From Parasporobacterium sp. (GTDB taxonomy: Bacteria > Bacillota > Clostridia > Lachnospirales > Lachnospiraceae): a stretch of 64,000 nucleotides of DNA. The stretch is from positions 62,001 through 126,000 of the forward strand of contig JAFUBX010000001.1 of assembly GCA_017459985.1 (NCBI GenBank). Direction: 5' to 3'. The notes under the pieces were generated by a model that did no database searches, was not told the DNA's origin, and saw only the letters and a program-made list of their open reading frames with translations. Position numbers and translations under genes: made by a program. Each line of letters opens with the position of its first letter. The first letter of the stretch is position 1. Below, one piece after another: positions 42,480 to 52,800 of the stretch.

Positions 42480-44875
42480 TATTTTAATTCCGCATAGGTG
42501 ACTCCGGAATCGCCGTCACCATACTCTGCTTCGTAACTTTTCCTGACTCTTTTGTCCCGGTGGAGCTTCTGCCGGACCGCATTGCGCAGTACGCCGGTTC
42601 CTTTGCCGTGAACGATCCGCACCTTTTCCAGATGGGCCATACAGGCGTCGTCCAGATATTTGTCCAGTTCGATCAGCGCATCATCCACATTCATCCCCAG
42701 CAGTTTGATTTCCGTTGACACCCCCATGGCTTTGGAAAACTGGATCTGCCCGGCTCCCGTTCTGGCACCCCGGGCAAATTTCGGCATCTGCTCCTGTTCT
42801 GAAGACTTCTCCAGGATCTCCAGATCATCCAGCCGGACCTCCATATTCATGGATCCCAGCCGGACGCCGACCCGCTGTTTGCCGTCCGGCCCTGACGTGG
42901 CCACCCCTTCCATATTCATGGAAAGAACCCGGACCGGAGTTCCTGCGGTGATCTCTTCCGGCGCCGGTTTCTTTTTGACGGTCTTTTTCCCGCCGGGAAG
43001 ATCGCCGATTCCGTCCAGGGCTTCTTTGACCTGTCTTCCCAGTTCCGTCCGGGTCCTTTCGAGAGCGGCCAGATTGACATTGCCCGAGACCTTCCGGATA
43101 TCCCGGATCGTCAGATCCGCGTAATCCTTCGCCTGTTTCAGAACCTGCGCAGCCTCGCTTTTTGCTTCCCGCAGGATCTCATTTTTCTTTTTCTCCAGGG
43201 CGGCCTTTTCTTTTTCCAGATCTTCCTGCATTTTCCGGGCCTGTGTCAGATCGTTCAGAGCTTCCTCCCGCTCGATCCGGGCCTTCTTTTTATTGACCTC
43301 GATATCGGCCAGAATATCCTCAAAGGCAATATTGCTGCTGTCCAGCCGTTCCTTCGCGTCCTCGATCAGCCTCTCATCCAGCCCCAGTTTCTGGGAGATG
43401 GCAAAGGCATTGCTCTTCCCGGGCAGTCCGATCAGCAGACGATACGTGGGCCGCAGGGTCTGGACATCGAATTCGCAGCAGGCATTCTGAACGCCTTTGG
43501 TGGACATGGCAAAAACCTTCAGTTCCGCATAATGGGTCGTGGCCATGCAGCGGCTCCCGAACTGATTCAGCCGCGTCAGGATCGACTGGGCCAGGGCAGC
43601 CCCCTCTGTAGGGTCCGTCCCGGAACACAGTTCATCCAGAAGGACCAAGGAGTCCGCGTCCGCCCGTTCCAGAATGCGGATAATGTTTTTCATATGGGAG
43701 GAGAAGGTGGACAGATTCTGCTCGATAGACTGCTCATCCCCGATATCCGCGTAGATCTCTTCAAAGACACAAAGGCCCGATCCGTCCAGTGCCGGGATAT
43801 GCATCCCTGCCTGTCCCATAAGACAGAGCAGACCGGTGGTTTTCAGGGAAACGGTTTTCCCTCCGGTATTGGGGCCCGTCACAATCAGCATGGAGAACTC
43901 CCGGCCGAGCTCCAGATCGATGGGAACCGCGGTCTTTACCGGGATCAGCGGATGTCTGGCCTTCTTCAGCTCGATCCGCTTCTCTTCATGGAATACAGGG
44001 GCATTTCCCCGGATACTCTCGGAATAACGGGCTTTGGCAAGAATAAAATCCAGCTCCGTCAGCAGCCGGAAATCCAGTTTCAGCGCCTCTGACCGGCCGC
44101 CGGCCATGTTGGACAAATGGGACAAAATCACCTGGATCTCCTCTGCTTCCGCCAGAGACAGTTCCTTCAGGTCATTATTCAGTTTTACCACTGCCATGGG
44201 CTCCACAAAGATCGTCGAACCGGACCCGGACTGGTCATGGACCATCCCCGGGACATGGGCTCTGTGTTCCTGTTTTACAGGAATGCAGTACCGGCCGTTC
44301 CGCATGGTGACCACACTGTCCTGCAGATAGGTCTTCATGGAAGTGCTGGTTACCATCTGATTCAGTGTCCTCTGTATCTGCAGCTTGGTCTGGTTCTGTT
44401 TCCGGCGGATATCCTTCAGTTTCGGAGAAGCATCATCCGCGATCTCGTCAATTCCTAAGATACAGCGTCTGATCTCACTGTTCAGCAGTTCACAGGGATC
44501 CACACTGCTGTAAAAAACAGAAAGAGAATCCTCCGGATCCTCTTCATTTTCAGGTCTCAGAAATTTACGGACAGACTCTGCCGTATCCAGGGTGGAAGAA
44601 ATGGAAAGCAGATCCTCACAGCTTAAGATACTGCCGATCTCCAGTCTCATGACACAGGGCCGGATGTCCTTCAGCTGCGCGAAGGAAGGACCGGATTTTT
44701 TCCGGAGTCTGGTCACTGCGTCCGTGGTCTGGGTCTGGGCAGTCCGGATCGCCTCCAGATCCGTCATCGGCAGCAGCCTGAGGCACATCTGCGCCCCGGA
44801 CTGGGAGCCCGCGTGTTCCGCCAGGATCCGGACGATTTTATCATATTCCAGTGTATGCAGTACTTTCTCGTTCAT
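42479..44875 (-). CDS. mutS2: MutS2-family ATPase/endonuclease
   Basis: This 798-residue protein starts at ATG 44875 (MNEKVLHTLEYDKIV); upstream residues of the open frame are not coding. Walker A is VTGPNTGGKTVSLKT, followed by DELCSGTDPTEGAALA and the MutS-type ATHYAELK. A coiled-coil (~510-620, KKKARIEREEALNDL) leads to a C-terminal Smr domain with VRIVHGKGTGVLRNAV. MutS2 has no mismatch-binding domain. It suppresses homologous recombination, and in Bacillus it splits collided ribosomes. The latter fits its neighbours here, which include several translation-quality and RNA-decay genes. Confidence 0.97.
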   Translation of the reverse strand: MNEKVLHTLEYDKIVRILAEHAGSQSGAQMCLRLLPMTDLEAIRTAQTQTTDAVTRLRKKSGPSFAQLKDIRPCVMRLEIGSILSCEDLLSISSTLDTAESVRKFLRPENEEDPEDSLSVFYSSVDPCELLNSEIRRCILGIDEIADDASPKLKDIRRKQNQTKLQIQRTLNQMVTSTSMKTYLQDSVVTMRNGRYCIPVKQEHRAHVPGMVHDQSGSGSTIFVEPMAVVKLNNDLKELSLAEAEEIQVILSHLSNMAGGRSEALKLDFRLLTELDFILAKARYSESIRGNAPVFHEEKRIELKKARHPLIPVKTAVPIDLELGREFSMLIVTGPNTGGKTVSLKTTGLLCLMGQAGMHIPALDGSGLCVFEEIYADIGDEQSIEQNLSTFSSHMKNIIRILERADADSLVLLDELCSGTDPTEGAALAQSILTRLNQFGSRCMATTHYAELKVFAMSTKGVQNACCEFDVQTLRPTYRLLIGLPGKSNAFAISQKLGLDERLIEDAKERLDSSNIAFEDILADIEVNKKKARIEREEALNDLTQARKMQEDLEKEKAALEKKKNEILREAKSEAAQVLKQAKDYADLTIRDIRKVSGNVNLAALERTRTELGRQVKEALDGIGDLPGGKKTVKKKPAPEEITAGTPVRVLSMNMEGVATSGPDGKQRVGVRLGSMNMEVRLDDLEILEKSSEQEQMPKFARGARTGAGQIQFSKAMGVSTEIKLLGMNVDDALIELDKYLDDACMAHLEKVRIVHGKGTGVLRNAVRQKLHRDKRVRKSYEAEYGDGDSGVTYAELK

Positions 44876-44900
44876 AATTTCACAGGCTCTGGTCTTTTTG

Positions 44901-45854
44901 TCAGACCGTCGGCCGGATATTGCTGTCAAACAGTTTGTTGAATCCCAGCCATCCTGCACCATGGGACGGCGTGGAAACGGTATTATCCAGAATCTCTGTA
45001 AAGGCCTCCAGCTTCGCGTCCGTATTATCCGCAAAATTCAGGGCGACGGCCTCGATCAGGGCCGGTTTTTTCGGGGAGCCGAACTCAAACTCTCCATGAT
45101 GGGACAGGATCAGATGCTTCAGCTGGTTGGCCTTTGCAGCCGGGAATCCCCGGATCTGGGAGATCTTCTCATCAATCATCTCCACTCCGATCACAATGTG
45201 TCCCAGCAGCTGGCCCGCGTCTGTATAATCATTGGCGGGAAACTCGGACAGTTCCCTGACCTTCCCGATGTCATGGCACAGGGCGGCGCTGATCAGAAGA
45301 TCATGATCAAGCTTCGGATAGGCTTTGCAGTAGAAGGCGCACAGATCGCAAACCGCGACCGTATGCTGCAGAAGTCCTCCCATAAATCCGTGATGGATCG
45401 TTTTCGCGGCGGAATGGCTCTTAAAGGCTTTGATAAAGTCTTCATCCTCCACGAAGAACTTGTCCAGAAGCAGCCTCAGATAAGGGGTCTTTACAGAACT
45501 GATATGGGACAGGAGTTCTTTATACATGGAGTCGATGCTCCTGGAAGAAACCGGCAGATAATCCGACTGGTCAATGGTCTCGGGATTGGCTTTCCTGGCT
45601 CTGTCGATGGACATCTGCAGGGCCCCGTTAAACACACTGATCCTGCCGTGCACCTCTACAAAATCATTCGGTTCAAACTCTCCGATCCCCATGGAATTGG
45701 GGTCCCAGATCTTGCAGCTGATGGTTCCGGTCTTGTCTGCCAGGGTAACATTCTCATAATCCTTGCCATTCTTGGTCTGGGCCGTGTTTTTCTGTTTGCA
45801 CAGATAGATCCCGGTCACATTGTCCCCGTCATGCATCTCGTTGATGTATCTCAT
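44901..45854 (-). CDS. yhaM: 3'-5' exoribonuclease YhaM-like (OB-fold plus HD domain)
   Basis: This 317-residue protein has an N-terminal OB-fold (VTGIYLCKQKNTAQTKNGKDY, ADKTGTISCKIWD). An HD domain follows with HHGFMGGLLQHTVAV, LCHDIGKVREL and LILSHHGEFEFGSPKKP, giving the expected metal-binding His and Asp residues. YhaM/CBF1 enzymes shorten RNA and single-stranded DNA from the 3' end. The length equals that of Bacillus YhaM (about 315). It lies 10 bp after the aminotransferase gene and 25 bp before mutS2 in the same direction. Confidence 0.92.
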   Translation of the reverse strand: MRYINEMHDGDNVTGIYLCKQKNTAQTKNGKDYENVTLADKTGTISCKIWDPNSMGIGEFEPNDFVEVHGRISVFNGALQMSIDRARKANPETIDQSDYLPVSSRSIDSMYKELLSHISSVKTPYLRLLLDKFFVEDEDFIKAFKSHSAAKTIHHGFMGGLLQHTVAVCDLCAFYCKAYPKLDHDLLISAALCHDIGKVRELSEFPANDYTDAGQLLGHIVIGVEMIDEKISQIRGFPAAKANQLKHLILSHHGEFEFGSPKKPALIEAVALNFADNTDAKLEAFTEILDNTVSTPSHGAGWLGFNKLFDSNIRPTV

Positions 45855-45864
45855 AATGCTCCTT

Positions 45865-47031
45865 TTACCCTTGTCTGCGTCGTTCGATAAAATGTCTGAT
45901 CCTGGTAAGCGCTTCCTTCAGTTCCGCCAGAGAATAGGCATAGGAGATCCTGATAAATCCTTCTCCGCAGGATCCGAACGCCGTTCCCGGAACCACCGCC
46001 AGCTTCTCTTCCGCCAGAAGCTGTTCCGCAAATTCATCCGAACTCATCTGCAGGGACTGAATCGAAGGAAATACATAGAATGCCCCGAAGGGTTCGAAGC
46101 AGTGCAGTCCCATATCGTTCAGTTCATTTACCACATAACGGCGTCTCTGGTTATAGGACTCCCGCATGATCTCGATATCCTTATCCCCGAACCGCAGCGC
46201 TTCCAGACCGGCATACTGGGACGTGGTCGGAGCACACATAATGGCGAACTGGTGAAGCTTGACCATCTGAAGAAGGATCTCCTTCGGGCCTGCGGCAAAT
46301 CCCAGCCTCCAGCCCGTCATGGCGTAGGCTTTGGAAAACCCGTTGATAATCACAGTCCGTTCCCGCATTCCGGGGAGCTGGGCTATGGTAACATGTTCTC
46401 CGGAATAGGTCAGTTCCGCATAGATCTCGTCGGAAAGGACGTAAATATCCTTTTCCATGCAGATCTTCGCGATGGGTTCCAGATCCTCCCGGGTCATGAC
46501 AGCACCCGTCGGATTGTTCGGAAACGCCAGAACCAGCAGCTTGGTTTTCTCCGTGACGGCAGAGAGCAGTTCTTCCGCTGTCAGCTTAAACTCATTCTTT
46601 TCCTGAAGAGGAATGGTCACCACCTCGGCCCCGGTCATCCGGGCGCAGGGAACATAAGAAACATAACAGGGCTCCGGGATAATAATCTGATCTCCCGGAT
46701 CCAGCATGGCCCGCATGGCCATATCAATCGCTTCCGATCCGCCAACGGTAATAAAGGTCTCTGTCTTCGGGTCATACGTAAGGCCGTGTTTACGACGGTA
46801 ATAATTTGAAACTTCCTGTTTCAGTTCCGGAAGGCCTGCATTGGAGGTGTAGAAGGTTCTGCCCTGCTCCAGGGAATAGATTCCTGCTTCCCTGATATGC
46901 CAGGGGGTATCAAAATCAGGTTCTCCGACACCCAGTGAAATCGCGTCGGGCATCTCTGCCACAACATCAAAAAACTTTCTGATACCTGACGGCTGCATTG
47001 TTCGGGCAACCCTGGAAACCGGATCTTTCAT
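45865..47031 (-). CDS. Class I/II pyridoxal phosphate aminotransferase
   Basis: This 388-residue enzyme has LGVGEPDFDTPWHI at the N-terminus, FPNNPTGAVMT, SDEIYAEL, the PLP lysine in NGFSKAYAMTGWRLGF and the arginine in EGFIRISYA near the C-terminus. It belongs to the aspartate/aromatic family (PatA-like). Its ATG overlaps the stop of an Lrp-family regulator by 4 bp, so both are co-translated, and the regulator may sense the amino acid handled by the enzyme. The true substrate cannot be told from sequence. Confidence 0.92.
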   Translation of the reverse strand: MKDPVSRVARTMQPSGIRKFFDVVAEMPDAISLGVGEPDFDTPWHIREAGIYSLEQGRTFYTSNAGLPELKQEVSNYYRRKHGLTYDPKTETFITVGGSEAIDMAMRAMLDPGDQIIIPEPCYVSYVPCARMTGAEVVTIPLQEKNEFKLTAEELLSAVTEKTKLLVLAFPNNPTGAVMTREDLEPIAKICMEKDIYVLSDEIYAELTYSGEHVTIAQLPGMRERTVIINGFSKAYAMTGWRLGFAAGPKEILLQMVKLHQFAIMCAPTTSQYAGLEALRFGDKDIEIMRESYNQRRRYVVNELNDMGLHCFEPFGAFYVFPSIQSLQMSSDEFAEQLLAEEKLAVVPGTAFGSCGEGFIRISYAYSLAELKEALTRIRHFIERRRQG

Positions 47032-47513
47032 ATCGACATTTTCTCCCTGTTGTCTTTTTTCACTCTTCCGATTACGGTTCCGTAATCCTTATAACGTTTC
47101 ATAATAAAATGCGTTGCGGTTCCCGTCACATGCTCAATGGGGCTCAGTTTGCTGGATACAAAATTAGCCACCTGCCGCATGGTCTTCCCCTCCAGAAGCA
47201 GAAGGAAATCATATCTGCCGGAGATCAGATAGCAGGACTTCACCTCATCAAACATATAAAACCGCTCCGCGATCGTATCAAACCCGAGATCCCGGGATGT
47301 ATTCACATTAACCTCAATCAGGGCATCTACCATCTCTTCATCCGTATTGTCCCAGTTGATCAGGGTATAGTATCCGCAGATAATCCCCTCTTTTTCCAGA
47401 TCCGAGATCTCATTGGCAACCGTCGCTTCATCCGATCCCAGCATCACAGCCAGATCCTTCAGTTCGATCCGGCTGTTATTCCGGATCAGTCTCAGAAGTT
47501 CTTCTCTCAGCAT
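47028..47513 (-). CDS. Lrp/AsnC-family transcriptional regulator
   Basis: This 161-residue protein has an N-terminal helix-turn-helix (IELKDLAVMLGSDEATVANEISDLEK) and a C-terminal RAM ligand domain (VEVNVNTSRDLGFDTIAERF-like, with SGRYDFLLLLEGKTMRQ). Such proteins bind amino acids and form octamers. Adjacency to the aminotransferase, in the order regulator then enzyme, is a common amino-acid-sensing pair. It is embedded in a much longer run, so a promoter at this point is not excluded but none is clear. Confidence 0.93.
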   Translation of the reverse strand: MLREELLRLIRNNSRIELKDLAVMLGSDEATVANEISDLEKEGIICGYYTLINWDNTDEEMVDALIEVNVNTSRDLGFDTIAERFYMFDEVKSCYLISGRYDFLLLLEGKTMRQVANFVSSKLSPIEHVTGTATHFIMKRYKDYGTVIGRVKKDNREKMSI

Positions 47514-47516
47514 AGT

Positions 47517-48098
47517 TCATACCTCGTTCTTTCGATTCGCAATATCCTTGTTCTGTCTGGCAGGCGGGGTCAGATACCGGATCCCCCCGCTGCCGGACAG
47601 AATTCTTTTCTTGGAAAATGTTAATTTACCAATGATAGCAGATTGCCGGAGGATACTCAAGACCACTTCGCTCAGTTTCGGTTCCTGCTCCTCATCCCAG
47701 ACGATCAGCCTGGCTCCCGGGGAAGGAACTTCATAGGGATTCTCCCGGAACAGTTCGCAGATCTCCGTCACCTCCTGCCGAAGGGGGATCCGGTCCGGAT
47801 CGACCTCACAGCCGAAAGATCCGGTCATGTCCGGATCCTCTTCTGTCTCCTGTTCCTCACAGGCCCGCCACAACGCGCCGAAGATCCCGCCCTGTGAAAT
47901 GGCTGTCACATAAAATCCGCTGCCTGTCATCTGATCCAGCACCTTCCGTTCCTCTGCCGTCAGTCCATGGACAGGAAGGGCTGTGACCTCCTTTAGAAAG
48001 GCTCGGGAAAAATGCTGCTCCAGTTCCTTTCGGTGGATCTCAAGCAGTTCCAATGCTTTTTCACATCCCAGAAGACCGGCCACCGCAATCTTCCTCAC
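47517..48098 (-). CDS. AIR-synthase C-terminal-like protein (HypE/PurM fold half)
   Basis: This 193-residue protein is read from GTG 48098, seven bases after GGAGG and overlapping the nth stop (GTGA). A longer open frame upstream lies inside nth and is not used. The stretch GSGFYVTAISQGGIFGALWRA, then PLRQEVTEICELFRENPYEVPSPGARLIV, matches the C-terminal domain of AIR-synthase-related proteins such as HypE. The N-terminal ATP-binding half is absent. Whether this half-protein is an enzyme, a partner of another subunit or a remnant is unclear. It lies 3 bp before the Lrp gene. Confidence 0.65.
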   Translation of the reverse strand: MRKIAVAGLLGCEKALELLEIHRKELEQHFSRAFLKEVTALPVHGLTAEERKVLDQMTGSGFYVTAISQGGIFGALWRACEEQETEEDPDMTGSFGCEVDPDRIPLRQEVTEICELFRENPYEVPSPGARLIVWDEEQEPKLSEVVLSILRQSAIIGKLTFSKKRILSGSGGIRYLTPPARQNKDIANRKNEV

Positions 48099-48748
48099 CG
48101 ATACGCCTCCTTCTCTGTCCGGACGGCCGACGGGCACAGCTCCTTCAGGAAGCACCCCCCGCAGTCCGGCTTCCGGGCTGTGCAGATACTTCTTCCGTGA
48201 GCAATGATCTGAATATTCCACAGGATCCAGTGATCCTCCGGGAGCACCCGCTCCAGGTCATGCTCCACCTTCTCAGGATCCTCGCTGACCGTAAGCCCCA
48301 GTTTTCTGGAGATCCGACCCACATGCGTATCCACCACAATGGACGGAATGTCATAAATATTTCCCCGGATCACATTGGCTGTTTTTCTCCCGACTCCCGG
48401 AAGCGCCGTCAGGGCATCGATGTCGGAAGGAACCTGTCCCTGGTGCTCCTGAAGAAGCCTGTTCGCGCAGGCGATGATATTTTTGGCTTTGTTATGATAA
48501 AATCCTGTGGAATGGATATCCTGCTCCAGTTCCTTCAGGTCTGCGCAGGCGAAGGCCTGAAGGTCCGGATATTTGATGAACAGATCCCGGGTAACAAGAT
48601 TGACCCGTGCGTCGGTGCACTGGGCAGATAGGATCGTCGCGATCAGCAGCTGCCACGCGGCATCATATTCCAGCCAGCATTTTTTCTGCACACTGTAATG
48701 TTCATCCAGCAGTTCCAGTATTTTCCGGATTCTTGTTTTTTCATTCAT
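48095..48748 (-). CDS. nth: Endonuclease III (DNA glycosylase/AP lyase)
   Basis: This 217-residue enzyme removes oxidised pyrimidines from DNA. The start is ATG 48748 (MNEKTRIRK); upstream frame is shadow. The helix-hairpin-helix LPGVGRKTANVI with the catalytic lysine, the catalytic aspartate in VDTHVGRISRKLGL and the 4Fe-4S cysteine pattern C-x6-C-x2-C-x5-C near the C-terminus are all intact. It overlaps the end of mnmA by 8 bp. The DNA-repair theme continues with mfd upstream and mutS2 downstream. Confidence 0.97.
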   Translation of the reverse strand: MNEKTRIRKILELLDEHYSVQKKCWLEYDAAWQLLIATILSAQCTDARVNLVTRDLFIKYPDLQAFACADLKELEQDIHSTGFYHNKAKNIIACANRLLQEHQGQVPSDIDALTALPGVGRKTANVIRGNIYDIPSIVVDTHVGRISRKLGLTVSEDPEKVEHDLERVLPEDHWILWNIQIIAHGRSICTARKPDCGGCFLKELCPSAVRTEKEAYR

Positions 48749-49877
48749 GTTTTCCGCCTGTTCTCCGGATAATCCCGCCCGCGATGACCAGATCCTCCTG
48801 ATACAGCACAAGACTCTGTCCCGGCGAAGGCGCCTTTACCGGTTCATCGAACCGGACCTTCAGCGTGCCGTCCTCCTGTATGGATGCAGTGCCCGCCGTC
48901 TCGCGGGAAGAATAACGGATCCTGGCGCTGACCCGCATGGAATTTCCCGGTAATTCTCCGATGCTGACAAAATTCACCTGATCCGCCACCACCGTATCCG
49001 TAAAAAGATCCTTTTCCGTTCCCAGCACCACCTGATTGGTTTCCGGCCGTTTCTCACAAACGTACAGGGGAGCATCCGCGGAGATCCCCAGCCCCTTTCT
49101 CTGTCCGACGGTATAATGGATCAGGCCCTTATGCCGGCCGAGAAGATGCCCTTCCCGGTCTGTAAAATCCCCGGGAGCCAGTCCCGGAAGTGCCTGCAGG
49201 TCTCCGGTCTGTCCGCCCGATGTCAGCGTCTCTTCAATAAAACGGCCGTAATCGCCGTCCGGGATAAAGCAGATATCCTGACTGTCGGGAGCCTCCGCGT
49301 TCTTAAAGCCAGTATCCCTGGCCATCTGACGGATCTCTTCCTTGTTATAAAGTCCCAGAGGCGTCACCAGTCTGGCCAGCATCTCCTGGGGAAGGGAGTA
49401 CAGCATATAGCTCTGGTCTTTTTCCCTGTCCCTGCTTTTTTTCAGAGTGAACCGGCCGGTCTCCTCATTATAGCCGACGACCGCATAATGACCGGTCGCC
49501 ACCTTTTCGCATTCCAGTTGTTTCGCTGCCTGCAGCATCTGGGGGATCTTGACGTGACGGTTGCAGAAAATGCAGGGATTGGGGGTTTCGCCCTTCTGAT
49601 AACTGCGAATAAAGTATTGCTCCACCTCCCTGAATTCCGGGCGCACATCAATGATGGAAAAATCGATCCGCAGTTTTCTCGCCGCTTCCCTGGCATACCA
49701 GATACTCTGGGGAAGCTTCCCGTTCGTCAGGGCAGTCTGTGAGATTCCGGCATCATTCATTCTCAGGATCGCTCCCTTGACACTGTAGCCTGCATTCTTA
49801 AGAAGCAGGGCTGCAACTGTCGAATCGACGCCTCCGCTCATGGCGACCAGTACTTTTCCTGAATTGTAATCTGTCAT
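48741..49877 (-). CDS. mnmA: tRNA-specific 2-thiouridylase MnmA
   Basis: This 378-residue enzyme puts sulfur on U34 of Glu, Gln and Lys tRNAs. The PP-loop VAMSGGVDSTVAALLL, the catalytic cysteine in NPCIFCNRHVK and the second cysteine in DSQDICFIPDGDY are present, as are the GQRKGLG and C-terminal beta-barrel segments. Length is normal for the family. It overlaps mfd by 4 bp and nth by 8 bp. The tRNA-Gln in this window carries a C34, so it is not itself an MnmA substrate. Confidence 0.95.
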   Translation of the reverse strand: MTDYNSGKVLVAMSGGVDSTVAALLLKNAGYSVKGAILRMNDAGISQTALTNGKLPQSIWYAREAARKLRIDFSIIDVRPEFREVEQYFIRSYQKGETPNPCIFCNRHVKIPQMLQAAKQLECEKVATGHYAVVGYNEETGRFTLKKSRDREKDQSYMLYSLPQEMLARLVTPLGLYNKEEIRQMARDTGFKNAEAPDSQDICFIPDGDYGRFIEETLTSGGQTGDLQALPGLAPGDFTDREGHLLGRHKGLIHYTVGQRKGLGISADAPLYVCEKRPETNQVVLGTEKDLFTDTVVADQVNFVSIGELPGNSMRVSARIRYSSRETAGTASIQEDGTLKVRFDEPVKAPSPGQSLVLYQEDLVIAGGIIRRTGGKHE

Positions 49878-52800
49878 AAGATCTGCTCCTGTGATTCTCT
49901 GCTCTTATTTGTACATACTATCTGTGATAGTATATCAAAAAATTCCATTAAAGTCTTTCGGATTTCTTCCAGGCCGGAAAATGATCCGGCAGGAAAATAG
50001 GTAAAGCAGTTTTTACTCATATTATATTTCAGTTTATCTTCATTCCTCCGGATCACATCATAGATCTGATACCCTTCCGCCATTGGCGCCCGGTTGAACA
50101 GCGTGATTTTAAACTCTTTGCCGGTCTTGTTTTTGTTCTCTGCGATCTCCAGAACATACAGTTCATGGGCCCGGGCCTTGATCAGTGCAACCTCCAGCAG
50201 GTTCAAGGTGGCCCGGGGGATCTCACCAAACCGGTCAAACAGTTCCTGCCGGACGTCTTCCATATCCTCCAGGTCCGTGATCCCGGCGATCCGTTTGTAC
50301 ATGTTAAGTTTTTCCCATTCATCCGTAATATAGGAAGAAGGGATATACCCGTCCACATTCAGATCGACGGTGGTTTCAAAATCCTCCTGTACAGATTCCC
50401 CTTTCAAAGCGGCGACCGCCTCATTCAGCATCTTGCAGTACAGCTCATATCCAACAGCTTCCATATGTCCGGACTGCTCTGCTCCCAGGACATTTCCCGC
50501 ACCACGGATCTCCAGATCCCTCATGGCGATCCGGATCCCGCTTCCCAGGTCGGAAAACTCCCGGATCGCTTTGAGGCGTTTTTCGGCTACCTCCCGGATC
50601 AGCTTATCCTTCTTATACATCAGGAAGGCGTAGGAGGTGCGGTTAGACCTTCCGACCCTTCCCCGCAGCTGATACAGCTGGGACAGGCCGAAATGATCCG
50701 CGTCATGGATAATGATCGTATTCACATTGGGGATATCCAGTCCGGTTTCTATGATCGTTGTGGATACCAGCACATCGATCGTTCCGTCAATAAAATCGAA
50801 CATGATATTCTCCAGCTCCCTGCTCGCCATTTTCCCGTGGGCATAGGCAATATGAAGATTCGGAAGGAGCCGGCTTAAGTTGTCTGCCACCAGGTCGATA
50901 TTCGAAGTCCGGTTGTAAACATAATAAACCTGCCCTCCCCGGGCAGTCTCCCGGGTGATCGCCTCCCGGACCGCCTCTTCGGAATACTCCATCACATAGG
51001 TCTGGATCGGGAGCCTGTCGATGGGAGGCTCCGTCAGAAGCGACATATCCCGGATCCCGGTGAGACTCATATGCAGCGTCCTCGGGATCGGCGTCGCGCT
51101 CAGGGTGATCACATCCACATTCTGCCGCAGCTGTTTGATTTTCTCCTTATGGACCACGCCAAAACGCTGCTCTTCGTCGATCACCAGAAGGCCCAGATCA
51201 TGGAACCGGACATCTTTGGAAAGAAGTCTGTGGGTTCCGACCACGATATCCACCGTTCCGTCCGCCATGCCCTTCAGGATCTCCTTCTGCTCCCGGGCAG
51301 AGGCAAACCGGGACAGCATCCGGATACTGACCGGGTAATGCTCCAGCCTCCGGACCAGAGTATGATAATGCTGCTGGGCAAGAATCGTTGTCGGGGTCAG
51401 AAACGCCACCTGCCGGCTGTCCTGGACCGCCTTGAACGCAGCCCTTACCGCCACTTCCGTTTTCCCGAATCCCACATCTCCGCAGATCAGCCGGTCCATG
51501 ATCTTTCCGGACTCCATATCTGCCTTCACATCTTCTATGGCATGCAGCTGATCCTCAGTCTCTTCATACTCGAAGCTGTCCTCAAACTCCCTTTGCCAGA
51601 CCGTGTCCGCGCTGTAGCGGAATCCGTTCTGCATCTGCCGCTGCGCATACAGCTTTACCAGATCCCTGGCGATGTCCTGAACCGCACTGCGGACCTTCTC
51701 CTTCGTATTGACCCATTCTTTTCCGCCCAGACGGTTGAGCTTCGGCGCCGCACTGTCACTTCCCGCATATTTCTGGATCTTGTCGAACTGGGAAACCAGC
51801 ACATAAAGATTGGCGTTCTGGGCATATCCGATCTTCATATAATCCTTCTCGATCCCGTCGACCCGGATCCGCTCGATTCCGAGAAACACCCCGACGCCGT
51901 GCTGTTCATGCACCACATAGTCTCCCGGACTCAGGTCCGTAAACTCCCGGATCGGATCTCCGGTGTATTTTTTCTTCCGCCGTCGGTTCTTGCGAACGCC
52001 GAAAATATCCACCTCAGTGATCAGGGCAAACCGGATCTCCGGATATTCAAATCCGATCCGGGCCTGACCGGTCCGGACGCAGATCTCCGATTCCGGAATG
52101 TGATACCGGGGATTGGCTTCCACCTTGCCCGCAAGGATATCGCTGTCCATCAGATTCCGGATCATCCGGTCCTTCCGGATGTCACCGGCACATTCCAGGA
52201 TGACGGTGTATCCCTTTTCCCGGTATTTCTTCAGATCCTCCATCAGGTCATTAAACCGTCCGTTATAGGAGGGGATATTTCTGGCGTTCAGCCGGATCCG
52301 GCGGTATGCACGGATCTCCTCCAGCGTCTCCCCGAAGGAGGACAGGATCACGCTGGGCCCCGCCGTCAGCTCCTTCATGACAGACAGCGTGCTCCGGATG
52401 CGCTCTTCCGACAGATCCTCCGGAAGAACATCGTATTCTGTGTCCTGCGCGGAAAGAAGCGGATTCATCCCCATCAGATTCTTTATGATCCGGGCCGGCT
52501 CATTCAGTACAAACAAGGTCTTTCTGTCCAGGAAATAATCCCGGAAGGAGCCGGTATGCTCTTCATCCTCCTGCAGATTCTCTCCCGGGTAAATGACCAG
52601 CTCCTGCGCCAGTTCCACAGACCGCTGGCTCCCCGGATCAAAGATCCGGATCTCATCCACCTCGTCCCCGAAGAAATCGATCCGGAACGGGACCCTGGAT
52701 CCGAAGGGAAAAATATCCAGGATGCTCCCCCGGACGGAGAACTCCCCGTGGCCGGTCACCTGATTCTCATGCACATATCCCGTTTCCACCAGCTTCTCAC

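Noticed and set aside
44592-45890. Long plus-strand frame opposite mutS2 and yhaM
   Set aside because: It is antisense to two clear genes and has no family features; similar antisense frames opposite hppA, mfd, recD2 and the 830-residue gene were rejected for the same reason.
48099-48221. N-terminal extension of the AIR-synthase-like frame
   Set aside because: It lies within the nth gene in a different frame; GTG 48098 with GGAGG is the natural start.
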